From JABSOG01 sp041583135 (GTDB taxonomy: Bacteria; Pseudomonadota; Gammaproteobacteria; Enterobacterales; Alteromonadaceae), in NCBI GenBank assembly GCA_041583135.1, contig JBFHGJ010000069.1, forward strand, positions 1 to 29,384: a stretch of DNA of 29,384 nucleotides, in the 5' to 3' direction. A model generated the notes under the pieces. The model saw only the letters and a list, made by a program, of their open reading frames with translations, was not told the origin of the DNA and did not search any database. Every line of letters begins with the position of its first letter. Position 1 is the first letter of the stretch. Positions 1-7,610 of the stretch are shown here, piece by piece. The translations under genes were made by a program, and so were the position numbers.

Positions 1-474
1 CGGGCACATCAACATAGTAGCGGAGCTATCTCCGAGGAAAATGAAGCAATTGGAAAAAGCCGAGGTGGTAATTCAACCAAAATTCATCTAGCGGTGGATA
101 GCGGCGGCTTGCCAGTTCATTTCGAATTATCTGGTGGCCAAATTCATGACATAACTCATGCACCGTCACTCGTAAGTGAATCTCCAAAAGCTGAAGTTGT
201 AATCGCTGACAAGGGATATGATAGCGAAGCATTTAGGGAACATGTCAGGAATTGCGGCGCTCGTCCAGAGATTCCTCGTAGGGAAAATAGCAAAATTGGT
301 AATGAAGATATGGACTGGTGTCTCTATAAATACCGACATATGGTTGAAAATGCTTTCTGTCGTATCAAACATTATCGAGCAGTTTCAACAAGATATGATA
401 AGTTGGCTAGAAATTATGCCAGCATGGTGTCGCTGGCATTTGCGATGATATGGCTGCCCATGTGGGTTGAATAA
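1..474 (+). CDS. IS5-family transposase, C-terminal part (5' truncated by window)
   Basis: The reading frame is open from base 1 and ends at TAA 472-474, so only the C-terminal part of the protein is present. The first visible residues, RAHQHSSGA, match the stretch that follows the first catalytic Asp in IS5/IS427-type DDE transposases; that Asp should lie just left of the window. The motif GRGGNSTKIHLAVD-like core follows (seen as RGGNSTKIHLAVD). The second catalytic Asp is in the segment IADKGYDSEAF, and the Glu with its following basic residues is in HMVENAFCRIKHYR. All three blocks are typical of orfB of the IS427 subgroup, which is usually expressed as an orfA-orfB frameshift product. 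An internal GTG at 94 is not the true start. The retained motifs are intact, so the copy may be functional. The family is confident; the exact IS is not identified. Confidence 0.9.
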   Translation, partial: RAHQHSSGAISEENEAIGKSRGGNSTKIHLAVDSGGLPVHFELSGGQIHDITHAPSLVSESPKAEVVIADKGYDSEAFREHVRNCGARPEIPRRENSKIGNEDMDWCLYKYRHMVENAFCRIKHYRAVSTRYDKLARNYASMVSLAFAMIWLPMWVE

Positions 475-502
475 ATAGTGAACGCCAAAGATCAACAGAA
501 CC
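1..502 (+). mobile_element. Right end of an IS5-family insertion sequence (partial)
   Basis: The transposase ends at 474. About 25 bp further on, the sequence ending in CAGAACC at 496-502 is followed by CTAG (502-505), which fits the YTAR/TA-type targets used by IS5-family elements. I infer that the element ends at about 501-502 and that its terminal inverted repeat lies at roughly 478-502. The left end is outside the window, so neither the repeat match nor the target duplication can be checked here. The disrupted membrane-protein gene starting at 706 supports this position. Confidence 0.55.
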
Positions 503-706
503 TAGACTACCGAAGAACCACAAAAAAAAGTAGAGTATGCCAAAATAGACCAAGATGAGGCCAAATGAGCCTAAAATAGCGGCAATGACGAGAATAATTA
601 AAGGCGCTATGGCAAATATAGCTAAAGCAAATCTCGATTTCTCGTTTTGATGCCTAACTTCTTCAATTAATCGCGATGGGTCGTCAAGACTATATTTTGT
701 ATTCAT
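503..706 (-). pseudogene. Membrane-protein gene cut by the IS element (N-terminal part only)
   Basis: A minus-strand gene starts at ATG 704-706 (MNTKYSLDDP...) with an upstream AAGGAA ribosome site. It encodes about 68 residues: a charged N-terminus of about 26 residues, then two closely spaced hydrophobic segments rich in Leu, Ile, Phe and Trp (about 27-66). At about 503 it runs into IS sequence, and the rest of the open frame to 407 is antisense to the transposase. A longer in-frame start at 781 lacks a good ribosome site. The remainder of the gene should lie beyond the left end of the IS, outside the window. The hydrophobic N-terminus resembles that of some M48-type membrane peptidases, but this is a guess. 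The product was not identified. Confidence 0.55.
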
Positions 707-1033
707 TCTTATTTCCTTTTTAGTAATTGCAGGGCACGTCGAATTCACATACTGGTTTAACTCGATAAGCCTATAGTGCACTCATGGCGTTAGCGTTTAT
801 GTGTACATTAAAGCTAGTTCTTATATTGGATAAATCAAGGTCCAATTGTGAGCAAAAAAACTAAAATTGAGAAATTAAGTGTTGGATTGCATTTTTATCT
901 ATTAACATGCTTCATAATGACCCATTATTCCCATAAATTCATCTATATATTACTTTAGGAATACTTAAGAATGCCCTCAAAGCCGAGTAACTAAAGGCTT
1001 GTCATTAAGTTTAGTCATAAGGAGAGAAGTAAG
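707..1033. other. Intergenic, no gene seen
   Basis: This 327-bp AT-rich stretch separates divergent genes: the interrupted membrane gene on the minus strand and the XRE regulator on the plus strand. It should contain promoters for both. I see no convincing -35/-10 pair with proper spacing, no RNA gene and no coding frame. The final bases carry the AAGGAG ribosome site of the regulator. Confidence 0.5.
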
Positions 1034-1756
1034 ATGCAATTTGGTGAACAGTTAAAAAAACGACGTAACGAACGCAATTTGAGTCAACCGGCTTTGGCCG
1101 AACTTGCCGGTATTGAACAGTCCTATTTATCTAAAATAGAAAATGGCAAATCGGTGCCTTCTAATGAGATCTTTCGCAGCTTGTTGCAGGCTTTGGAGAT
1201 CTCCTTGAGTGATTTTTTAACAGGCTTTGATGTCAAGCGAGATCGCGCCCACTTAAGTCAAATTGAAGATATCGCGCAATGGTATCGACAACAAGATGCC
1301 CAGCGTATGGTATCGCAAAGGCAATATTTATACGTCTGTAGTGCTTTGGTGGTTTTTGCTGTCACATTTTTCTATATCGGCTTTAGCAAGGTTTTGTTTA
1401 GCGAAGTCAGCTATCAATATTACTCCCCTGGTGTCGTGCTACCCGGCGAGCCGAAAAACATCTTCAATAACTGGGAGCGGTTAATCGATACTTCAAAACC
1501 CAATTGGTCTGAAAAGCAGCGGGTGATGAAAGCGCAAATTAACGCCCGTCTAGATGAAGAATTTGTGGTTTTAGTGGAAGATAAAGGGCCTTCGTTTGAG
1601 GTGACTGTGGATAACGGTCTGCGTTATTACTCCGAAAGAGCGGAGGTGACTACGCCACGGATCATTAACGCTATCTTCAAAGTATTGGGCGTGCTGATGT
1701 TTAGCGCGGGTTTGGTCGGCTTTCTGTTAGAACGTCGGTTGTATCGTGGGCATTAG
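1034..1756 (+). CDS. Membrane-anchored XRE-family transcriptional regulator
   Basis: The protein has 240 residues. Residues 4-63 form a Cro/CI-type helix-turn-helix: QLKKRRNERNLSQPALAELA, then GIEQSYLSKIENGKSVPS, the classic recognition-helix pattern. A short linker is followed by a transmembrane helix at about 98-118 (VCSALVVFAVTFFYIGF). A polar domain of about 90 residues follows, and a second transmembrane helix lies at about 211-232, ending in basic residues. The DNA-binding domain should be cytoplasmic and the loop between the helices periplasmic. This suggests a one-component sensor that binds DNA from the membrane. An AAGGAG site about 9 nt ahead of the ATG supports the start. The regulated genes are unknown, and the ligand domain was not recognised. 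Confidence 0.85.
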   Translation: MQFGEQLKKRRNERNLSQPALAELAGIEQSYLSKIENGKSVPSNEIFRSLLQALEISLSDFLTGFDVKRDRAHLSQIEDIAQWYRQQDAQRMVSQRQYLYVCSALVVFAVTFFYIGFSKVLFSEVSYQYYSPGVVLPGEPKNIFNNWERLIDTSKPNWSEKQRVMKAQINARLDEEFVVLVEDKGPSFEVTVDNGLRYYSERAEVTTPRIINAIFKVLGVLMFSAGLVGFLLERRLYRGH

Positions 1757-1814
1757 GGTATTAATGGCTTAGGCTGCTCATATAGGTTATTCCAATGCTC
1801 AGTTTTGATGCCAT

Positions 1815-1857
1815 GCGGGTATAAATACGCTAACTGTAGTCAGAGTATTTATACTCG
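1815..1857. repeat. Inverted pair of GTAG-type REP hairpins
   Basis: Two short hairpin units face away from a shared ACTGTAGT centre (1834-1841). The plus-strand unit reads GTAGTCAG then GAGT-ATTTAT-ACTC. The opposite unit reads (on the minus strand) AGTTAG then GCGT-ATTTAT-ACCC. The same unit occurs as an inverted pair at 7611-7689. A GTAG foot followed by an imperfect palindrome is the hallmark of REP elements mobilised by RAYT (TnpA-REP) enzymes. It lies in the gap between two convergent genes, where it could also act as a terminator. Confidence 0.65.
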
Positions 1858-1907
1858 CAACCATTATGTTTAGTCGCAGCGTATGCGCTGACGACGAGTT
1901 AGGCAAA

Positions 1908-2453
1908 TTATCCCCGGTCATTACCTGCCAATATCGCCCTAAGATCATTTAGGGCGTCTACCGAAAAGCCCTGGTCGTAAAAGAATACGATTTTTCCTTT
2001 AGGGTCTATCAACATTACGCGGGCATTATTGGGGTTTTGTGTGCCAGTGAGACGTTGAATTTTATCGGCATCTTGATAGATGGTGACAACTCCGCCCCAC
2101 AACGGTTTAGGTATGCCTTTTCTCATGCCATTGTCGATGGTGGTTTGAAACATACGTGGAAACATGCCGCTAATGGTCGGTAGCTCGTAAAACGGCACTT
2201 GGGTTTTCGTCATATCTAGGCCGATTAACCAGCGGTCTATATCAAATTGGGTATTTTGTACGTAGCCGATCAAAAACAAAGTGGTTTCGCCTTGCATATC
2301 TAACGGTAACGACACCGACTGCTGGTTTAGGTTTTGACCAACAACCTCGGGAAAGGGTTTTCCGAGTGGGTTTTGGTTTTCAATGGTGGCAGAGCATCCT
2401 GTGATGATCACCAATGCCAATAGACTTAACAGCAACGAACGTCGTTTTTTCAT
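1908..2453 (-). CDS. Thioredoxin-fold lipoprotein (ATP10/AhpC-like)
   Basis: The protein has 181 residues. The N-terminus is a lipoprotein signal: basic KKRR, a hydrophobic stretch, then the lipobox ITGC with the modified Cys at residue 20. The mature part resembles the thioredoxin-like fold of peroxiredoxins and of ATP10: GKPFPEVVGQNL, then LPLDMQGETTLFLIGYVQNTQ, and a late segment NARVMLIDPKGKIVFFYDQG. No CxxC motif is present, so it is probably not a dithiol oxidoreductase. It may instead be a structural or chaperone-like relative. GAGGATC ahead of ATG 2451-2453 is the ribosome site. It lies downstream of the Sel1 gene on the same strand, separated by about 120 bp. The precise role is unknown. 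Confidence 0.65.
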   Translation of the reverse strand: MKKRRSLLLSLLALVIITGCSATIENQNPLGKPFPEVVGQNLNQQSVSLPLDMQGETTLFLIGYVQNTQFDIDRWLIGLDMTKTQVPFYELPTISGMFPRMFQTTIDNGMRKGIPKPLWGGVVTIYQDADKIQRLTGTQNPNNARVMLIDPKGKIVFFYDQGFSVDALNDLRAILAGNDRG

Positions 2454-2521
2454 GTATCAGATCCTCAAAACAATTGCTCAACAGTACGTTGGGATTGAGG
2501 TTCTGGTTCACATAGGTGGTT

Positions 2522-2564
2522 AAAAAAGGGGACTTTGGAGTAATTGGGAGCGATTAAGCTCCCA
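2522..2564 (-). terminator. Possible terminator after the Sel1-repeat gene
   Basis: TGGGAGC (2545-2551) and GCTCCCA (2558-2564) form a perfect 7-bp stem with a 6-nt loop, starting 10 nt after the stop codon at 2574. The T-run on the minus strand lies about 17 nt further on, which is too far for a classic intrinsic terminator, so efficiency is doubtful. Confidence 0.4.
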
Positions 2565-2573
2565 TGTTAATGG

Positions 2574-3617
2574 TTATAGATAGGCTTCGAACCTAGTACA
2601 GTCGGAAATATCGCCGTATTGATTGAGTTCATCGAGCGTTTCTTCGGCATTGCGGTTGCCTTGTTCGAGTGCGAGTTTGGCCCAGCTTTTCGCCTGTGTC
2701 GCGTCTTTTTGACAGCCAAAGTATTCTGCGGCCCAAAGTGCGGCTTTAGGGTGCTTGCCTTCGGCCGCTTTCATATAAAAGCTAAACGCCTGTTTTGGCG
2801 CCTGCTTGTCGTTGAACAACGCCAATTGATAGTTGGCTTTGCTGCTGCCTTTATCGGCTGCGATGTTAAGCAGCTGCAAGGCAAGCGCTTGCGCGTTCGG
2901 CTTTCTCAATAGCCTTATCGCCTCATTGGCAATCTTGTCGGCGGCAAAGTTTTCGGGGTTTTGCCTTATGGCTTTGGCCTGCGCCAAAAACGCGTTGTAT
3001 TGAGTCAATATCGTGACAAATTCAGGCGTTTGCGAAGCGGCCATTTGTTGTAAAAACGGCAAATAATGTTCATGAATATCGACAAGATTCTTGTCTTTGT
3101 CATACACCAAAATTTCACTGGCGAGCTGTTTTATTGCGCCAAGTTGACCTTGGCTTGCGGCGCGAAACAGCAGCTGGTTCGAGCGGTCGAATCTTTGCGT
3201 TAAATAGATGGTTTGGCCTTCAACATTGTTGCTGATGATGGTATCGCGAATGAGCAGCGCAAGATAAAACTGCGCGTCGGGGTGGTTTTGCTCTACCGCC
3301 GATTCCAAATAGGTGATGGCATCCCACAGGTGGATCTTTTCTTCTACCGGCAACTTAAAGGTACGCATGGCCAATTCTTCTTTGGTGAGCGTGGTGTCAA
3401 AAAAACGGGTTTTGCTGTTGAGAATGGCAAGGGCAAGAGAGGTGGCGGCTTCGGCATCGCCCAAATCCGCTGGCAATTCGCATTGCTCGATAATGGCTTC
3501 ATTATCAGCGCCCTTCACGGCATCAAAACATTGAGCGCGCAATTGCGCTTCTTCGTCGGCATGTACATGGGCGATCGCCAACGCGCCTATCAGCGTGGCT
3601 AACAGTTTAAGCTTCAT
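2574..3617 (-). CDS. Secreted Sel1-like (TPR-type) repeat protein
   Basis: The chosen start is the internal ATG at 3615-3617, which follows an AAAGGAAAG ribosome site and begins a clean signal peptide (MKLKLLATLIGALAIAHVHA, cleavage after about residue 20). The upstream ATG at 3638 would add seven residues ahead of it. The mature protein of about 327 residues contains several helical pairs of the Sel1 type. Examples are NHPDAQFYLALLIRD, SQGQLGAIKQLASEI, ADKGSSKANYQLALF and EGKHPKAALWAAEYFG followed by AKSWAKLALEQGNRNAEETL. Sel1 repeats mediate protein-protein contacts, so a periplasmic scaffold or inhibitor role is plausible. No enzyme motif was found. A stem-loop follows the stop. Confidence 0.75.
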   Translation of the reverse strand: MKLKLLATLIGALAIAHVHADEEAQLRAQCFDAVKGADNEAIIEQCELPADLGDAEAATSLALAILNSKTRFFDTTLTKEELAMRTFKLPVEEKIHLWDAITYLESAVEQNHPDAQFYLALLIRDTIISNNVEGQTIYLTQRFDRSNQLLFRAASQGQLGAIKQLASEILVYDKDKNLVDIHEHYLPFLQQMAASQTPEFVTILTQYNAFLAQAKAIRQNPENFAADKIANEAIRLLRKPNAQALALQLLNIAADKGSSKANYQLALFNDKQAPKQAFSFYMKAAEGKHPKAALWAAEYFGCQKDATQAKSWAKLALEQGNRNAEETLDELNQYGDISDCTRFEAYL

Positions 3618-3704
3618 ACAACTTTCCTTTAAATACATCAGTTTTACTGTCCAGTGGACAATTGTACGTAAATTGCGCTCATGGTCAAGTGCTCAAGGCC
3701 GGTG

Positions 3705-3754
3705 AAAAAAAAAAAAGCAGATGGAGCGGTCAACTCAGTCAGTTGTCGCCGCTC
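3705..3754 (-). terminator. Intrinsic terminator of the polysaccharide deacetylase gene
   Basis: On the minus strand, arms GAGCGG/CCGCTC (outer) and CAACT/AGTTG (inner) at 3724-3754 form a stem-loop, followed within about 7 nt by twelve U (A-run 3705-3716 on the plus strand). It starts about 17 nt after the stop codon at 3771. This is the best intrinsic terminator in the region and separates the deacetylase transcript from the Sel1 gene. Confidence 0.85.
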
Positions 3755-3770
3755 ATTAGAGGTGGAAGGC

Positions 3771-4664
3771 TTATCGGGTGAGGATCTTATCGATTTTTTC
3801 TCGCTCATAACGGCTGTCTTCTGCCGGATAGCGCAATCCTTTGATGTCTTTGGCCTTGGCCACTTGCCACAAAATACTTTCGCCTGCGGGGAGTACATCA
3901 ATGGCTTGGTGGTAAATGGGATCTTCAAATGCTTTGAGGGGCGCAATAAAGTGCCAGCCTTTGGTGCGGAACATGGCAATCACCTCAGATAAAAACGCGG
4001 CGTTGATGGCGTTAACATGCAGCAGCAAAACATGCTCAACACTTCTATTGAGGGCCCGTTGCGATAGTCCATCATAATACTGAGCGCGGCCCCAAAGGTG
4101 CTCAAGATAGGCTTGTTTGAGCAACGCGACTTTGTCGTCGTCACCTTTACGCAATAGTTTTAAGTAGTGTTGATTGTAATACCAGTCACTGGCATCGATG
4201 CTGACAGCACCGGATTTATATTGATGCTCTTTGAGCCAAGTTCTTACTCCGTCGCGTTTGAGCTTATCTTTGCCTTCTTTTAAATACGGGAAGCGAAAGC
4301 GATTGACCCAGCCGGGAAAACCGCTCAGTAGCTGGTGGTTTTTCTCCATATCTTGCAGATACTCCTGCAAAGTCACTTTACTTGAATGCAGCGAGCGGTG
4401 ACTGTAGGTGTGATTGGCCAAGGCGTGGCCTTGCTCACCCCAGTCTTTCACCAGTTCAAGTCCTTTGGGACTGTTGACGTTGTTACCGGTAACAAAAAAG
4501 ATGGCTTTGGTTTTAGTTTGAGCGAGATGGGCCAGAATTTGCTCGTTCCACTGTGGCGCTTGAGGTTGTTTTTGTGGGTTTAAGCCGTCGTCAAAACTCA
4601 ACGACAGGTTTTGCGCCATGCTCGGCAATGCGAGCGTCAATATAAGTAGTAGGCTAACACGCAT
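3771..4664 (-). CDS. Secreted polysaccharide deacetylase (NodB/CE4 family)
   Basis: This is a metal-dependent N- or O-deacetylase acting on a surface or environmental polysaccharide. The 297-residue protein starts with a signal peptide (about 1-17, ending SMAQ). The family motifs appear in order. SFDDG (23-27) supplies the base and a metal-binding Asp. The motif NHTYSH supplies the metal-binding His residues (about 85 and 89). RFPY (124-127) and ASDWY (about 158-162) follow. LLLH (His 216) is the late catalytic His motif. All key residues are present, so it should be active. An AAAGGA site lies just ahead of ATG 4662-4664. It follows the M56-M23 gene on the same strand after an 83-bp gap. The substrate (chitooligosaccharide, peptidoglycan or exopolysaccharide) cannot be told. 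Confidence 0.88.
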   Translation of the reverse strand: MRVSLLLILTLALPSMAQNLSLSFDDGLNPQKQPQAPQWNEQILAHLAQTKTKAIFFVTGNNVNSPKGLELVKDWGEQGHALANHTYSHRSLHSSKVTLQEYLQDMEKNHQLLSGFPGWVNRFRFPYLKEGKDKLKRDGVRTWLKEHQYKSGAVSIDASDWYYNQHYLKLLRKGDDDKVALLKQAYLEHLWGRAQYYDGLSQRALNRSVEHVLLLHVNAINAAFLSEVIAMFRTKGWHFIAPLKAFEDPIYHQAIDVLPAGESILWQVAKAKDIKGLRYPAEDSRYEREKIDKILTR

Positions 4665-4698
4665 GGGTTGTCCTTTTTATTTTTTGTGTTGGGCGTTT

Positions 4699-4725
4699 GG
4701 AGCGAAGGCCAAAAGCTTTCGCTCC
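4699..4725 (-). other. Stem-loop between the M56-M23 and deacetylase genes
   Basis: GGAGCGAA (4699-4706) and TTCGCTCC (4718-4725) form a perfect 8-bp stem with an 11-nt loop in the 83-bp gap. No T-run follows on the minus strand. It could be a processing or stability element that lets some transcription continue, or a weak terminator. Confidence 0.4.
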
Positions 4726-4747
4726 TGCTCTTTCTCTTATGAAGTGC

Positions 4748-6196
4748 TTATTTGCGGTTAAGGGCAATAAAGTTTTGCGGATTGACTCTGTTGCCTTTAT
4801 CTAGCACCTCAAAGTGCAGGTGAGGGCCAGTGGTGCGGCCGGTAAGGCCAACGCGGCCGACCATTTGGCCTGAGTAAACCTTATCTCCTTCATCAACAGA
4901 TAAATCGCCCAAGTGTGAATAAAGGCTTTTAATGCCGTTACCGTGGTCAACAACCACTACCGTGCCATAGTTTTCAAACCCTTCGAGTTTGGTTTTGGCT
5001 GTGATCACTGTGCCAGAGGCTGCTGCTAACACTGGGGTGTCGAGACCTGCTGCCAAGTCAACACCGTGGTGAAACTTGTGAAATTTATTGCGCTCACCAA
5101 ACTCTGAGGTTAGGCGTGCTTGGGGCAGTGGGTGGGTCATTTCTACCAAGCTATTGCCAACATTGGCTTGCACTGCCGGGTGAAAGCTCAGTGCCATCGC
5201 CGAGGCTGCCATAATAAAGCCAGCAAGTGCGCTATTTTTCACCGAGCGCTTGCAAGGCTTAGCCGTTGGATTCATTATATGGTTAATTCTCATGGTCATA
5301 CTCCTATTTTGTTGCGATGAGAAGGCTGCAACCGTTTGATTGGCGTCTGGGGTTGCAGTATTGCGAAGGACCTTTAGCATTGCTTGTGCGTAGGTCCTTC
5401 GCAAATTCGGTTGCTGTTTTAGCACAGCATTATCACAGCCCACCTCCACCGCCCAGTGCAACTGCGCCGCAATAAACTTCATCAGTGGATTGAACCAGAA
5501 AAAGCAAAGGGTGAACTGAACCAACAAATGCCACCTGCCATCACCACACTTGAGGTGATTAAGCTCGTGTTTGAGCATTAACTTAAACTCACTGTCGCTT
5601 AGGGTATTTAACGCTTGTAGTGAGATCACCAAATAGCTGTTGAACCACTGCATGATAAAAGGCGAGGTGTTTTGCTGGGTAATATAGATATGAATACTTT
5701 GCCGCGCAGCCAAACGTTGCAACGTGCTGAGTCTTTTGGTTTGCGGCTCAAATGCAGATACATCAATGGCGCAGTGACGAATTAACCTTTTTAGATTACC
5801 AAGTTTGTGCGTTAGCTTAGCCAAAGCCACTGTCGTACCTAGGCTGTAGAGCACAAGCCAACAAAGCGCCGCAATATCTTGCCAATTTAACTGGGCATCT
5901 TGCGGCTTTGGCAATGCCGGAATAACATCGCCGCCTGAGATATCGGCTAAAGGCAAAAATGACATTACGGGTAATATTTCGGGGGCCAATTGCCATGCTT
6001 CAACCGGCAAAAAACCAATACCGACAAAGCCTGCACACAGGGTAAATAATACACCCCAGTATCCACGCCAATGCTTTACCCACGTTACCTTGCGACTCAG
6101 CAACACCGAAAAGCCTAATAACAAGCCACTAAAGAGCAGACCATAAATGCTATTGAGTGCAAAACTTTGAGCGGTTTCAAGTAATTGCTCAATCAC
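4748..6196 (-). CDS. BlaR1-like M56 membrane protease fused to an M23 endopeptidase domain
   Basis: The protein has 482 residues. The N-terminal half is a BlaR1/MecR1-type M56 protease with hydrophobic segments near 13-33, 44-64 and 105-127. The zinc motif HELNH is at 210-214, the downstream EVGCD (251-255) probably holds the third ligand, and a membrane segment follows at about 224-246. Another hydrophobic stretch (about 322-345) leads into a C-terminal M23/LytM domain. This has HHGVD (His 376, Asp 380), His 428 in YSHLG and HLHFEV (His 459, His 461). BlaR1 has a penicillin-binding sensor in this position, so here the output or sensor is a peptidoglycan hydrolase-like domain. The start is GTG 6194-6196, overlapping the end of the repressor gene by 8 bp, so translation is probably coupled. 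The family function is sound; the signal is unknown. Confidence 0.85.
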   Translation of the reverse strand: MIEQLLETAQSFALNSIYGLLFSGLLLGFSVLLSRKVTWVKHWRGYWGVLFTLCAGFVGIGFLPVEAWQLAPEILPVMSFLPLADISGGDVIPALPKPQDAQLNWQDIAALCWLVLYSLGTTVALAKLTHKLGNLKRLIRHCAIDVSAFEPQTKRLSTLQRLAARQSIHIYITQQNTSPFIMQWFNSYLVISLQALNTLSDSEFKLMLKHELNHLKCGDGRWHLLVQFTLCFFWFNPLMKFIAAQLHWAVEVGCDNAVLKQQPNLRRTYAQAMLKVLRNTATPDANQTVAAFSSQQNRSMTMRINHIMNPTAKPCKRSVKNSALAGFIMAASAMALSFHPAVQANVGNSLVEMTHPLPQARLTSEFGERNKFHKFHHGVDLAAGLDTPVLAAASGTVITAKTKLEGFENYGTVVVVDHGNGIKSLYSHLGDLSVDEGDKVYSGQMVGRVGLTGRTTGPHLHFEVLDKGNRVNPQNFIALNRK

Positions 6197-6590
6197 TTTG
6201 TTTATCCTTTTGCTGGTGTTCTTGTGGTTGCTCTAGTAACGCCTCAAGCGCCTCTAACTCTTGTTTATCGAGTAACTTGCTGTCGGCAAACATGGATACC
6301 GGCAGTGGCGAGTTCACTTCAAGTACGCTGTGGGCAAATTCACGAATAAAGGTGGCCAAGGTTTTGATTTTACTGACCGCTGGCTTAAATACGCGAATGC
6401 CGTGCACCTCAGTAACGCTGAGCAACCCCTTATCTTGCATACGGTCGAGGGTTTTTCGCGTGGATGAATAAGACCACTTAAGTTGCGGCTCAACGACCTG
6501 ATGCACCTCTTTGGCGCTTAACGGCGATTGGCGCCATAGCGCCTTTAACAATGCCAACTCCGTCGGCGATGGTTTTGCTTGATTTGACAT
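6189..6590 (-). CDS. BlaI/MecI-type transcriptional repressor
   Basis: This is a winged-helix repressor of 133 residues from the ATG at 6588-6590 (MSNQAKPSPTELALLKALWR). A GTG start at 6605 would add five residues; neither start has a strong ribosome site, though GGAA lies about 9 nt ahead of the ATG. The DNA-binding part matches the BlaI family: PTELALLKALWRQSPLSAKEV, then KWSYSSTRKTLDRMQDKGLLSV. The C-terminal half is the dimerisation region, followed by a Glu/Gln/Lys-rich tail. In the family, the partner M56 protease cleaves the repressor on induction, which releases the operon. The overlap with the M56-M23 gene and the dyad operator in the upstream promoter fit autoregulation. Confidence 0.85.
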   Translation of the reverse strand: MSNQAKPSPTELALLKALWRQSPLSAKEVHQVVEPQLKWSYSSTRKTLDRMQDKGLLSVTEVHGIRVFKPAVSKIKTLATFIREFAHSVLEVNSPLPVSMFADSKLLDKQELEALEALLEQPQEHQQKDKQSD

Positions 6591-6652
6591 AGATGAGATT
6601 TCCACAGGCTACAGCCCGTTTGCAAAAGGCCACGCTTGTGGCAAGTGACGCA

Positions 6653-6681
6653 ATTGTGCGACAGGTGTCGCATTGTGTCAA
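6653..6681 (-). promoter_or_regulatory. Promoter of the BlaI-type operon with an embedded dyad operator
   Basis: On the minus strand, a consensus -35 TTGACA (6676-6681) and a -10 CACAAT (6653-6658) are 17 bp apart. A perfect 16-bp dyad, TGCGACA-gg-TGTCGCA (6657-6672), fills the spacer and overlaps the -10. Its core ACA-nn-TGT is the same as in the known BlaI/MecI operators (TACAnnTGTA). Binding there would block RNA polymerase. Transcription should start near 6645, leaving a leader of about 55 nt. Confidence 0.7.
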
Positions 6682-6830
6682 TAGAGAAATTGATGGCGAG
6701 GATAATTGCAGATTAATGGCTTAGGTTAGGCTGACTTGTCAAACCAACAACAGGGTTAAATTGAACTATTGAATGTTTATAAAAAATAGACTAAAAAGGG
6801 GGCAATAAAAACAGATTAAAGGGAATAGCC

Positions 6831-7496
6831 ATGGCGGCTCAATTGGAAAAACGCTATAACAATGCCAAATTCAAAGACCCGAGCAGGTATACCGCCTTAG
6901 CGGTCGATTTTTTAGATTGCAAATGGGGCGGGGTGGCCAAGGAGCTATCTAAGGCGTTGCAGCCAGAAAGTGCAGATGGCGCCTGGCAATTGGTGCAAAT
7001 GTATGTTGAAGCATTTAACCAGATTGAACCTGCCAAGGGCTTTCAGGCAAAAGCAGCAAAACAGTACGGCAAGCTGTTTGAACAACATGTTATAGACCCA
7101 GAGTTTCCCTCATACCATCCACTGTTTGCCTTACTGTTTAACGAGCTAAAGCAAAAGCGTAACAAGCTTGAGCAGTTTGACGTTAATGCCCATCGCATGA
7201 ATGATGTGCGCATCAGCTTTGGTGAGGCGCTTGCTGATTTAAAGCAGCAACGCAGCGACAAATACCAGTCGGCGCTAAGCTATTTAGACCAGCTTCATCG
7301 CGACAAACCAACAGAAAGCAAGGTGTTTAGCCACATCAATGAAGTGCTGTATGAAGTGGAACATGCGCCTTTGGCTATCGATCAGCGCATGAGCTTGTTA
7401 CAAAGCTATGTGTCGCCTGAATGTAAAAAACAACTGAGTGATGACAAAGAAAAGCAGACATCATCATGTTTATTGAAAGAGAGAGTTTTGAACTAG
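6831..7496 (+). CDS. Hypothetical protein, predicted cytosolic and mostly helical
   Basis: The protein has 221 residues and starts at ATG 6831, with AAAGGGA about 6 nt upstream. It has no signal peptide and no membrane segment. The sequence is rich in Lys, Gln, Glu and Leu and looks largely alpha-helical, with a polar C-terminal tail. It has two Cys in the C-terminal quarter and one near residue 30. It is divergent from the BlaI-type operon and could share its regulatory region, but nothing in the sequence ties it to cell-wall stress. I do not recognise a family. A REP pair lies downstream. Confidence 0.7.
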   Translation: MAAQLEKRYNNAKFKDPSRYTALAVDFLDCKWGGVAKELSKALQPESADGAWQLVQMYVEAFNQIEPAKGFQAKAAKQYGKLFEQHVIDPEFPSYHPLFALLFNELKQKRNKLEQFDVNAHRMNDVRISFGEALADLKQQRSDKYQSALSYLDQLHRDKPTESKVFSHINEVLYEVEHAPLAIDQRMSLLQSYVSPECKKQLSDDKEKQTSSCLLKERVLN

Positions 7497-7610
7497 AAAT
7501 CTCATAAAGTGCCAAAACTTCAAATAGGTCAGCAGGTAAGTCATCTAACTCTGCTGTTTTAAGACATAAGCTGGCTTATGCCTGTTGACCAAAATCATTG
7601 CGTTTCAATC

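Noticed and set aside
3644..3979. 111-codon minus-strand gene
   Set aside because: It overlaps the polysaccharide deacetylase on the same strand in another frame and runs through that gene's terminator.
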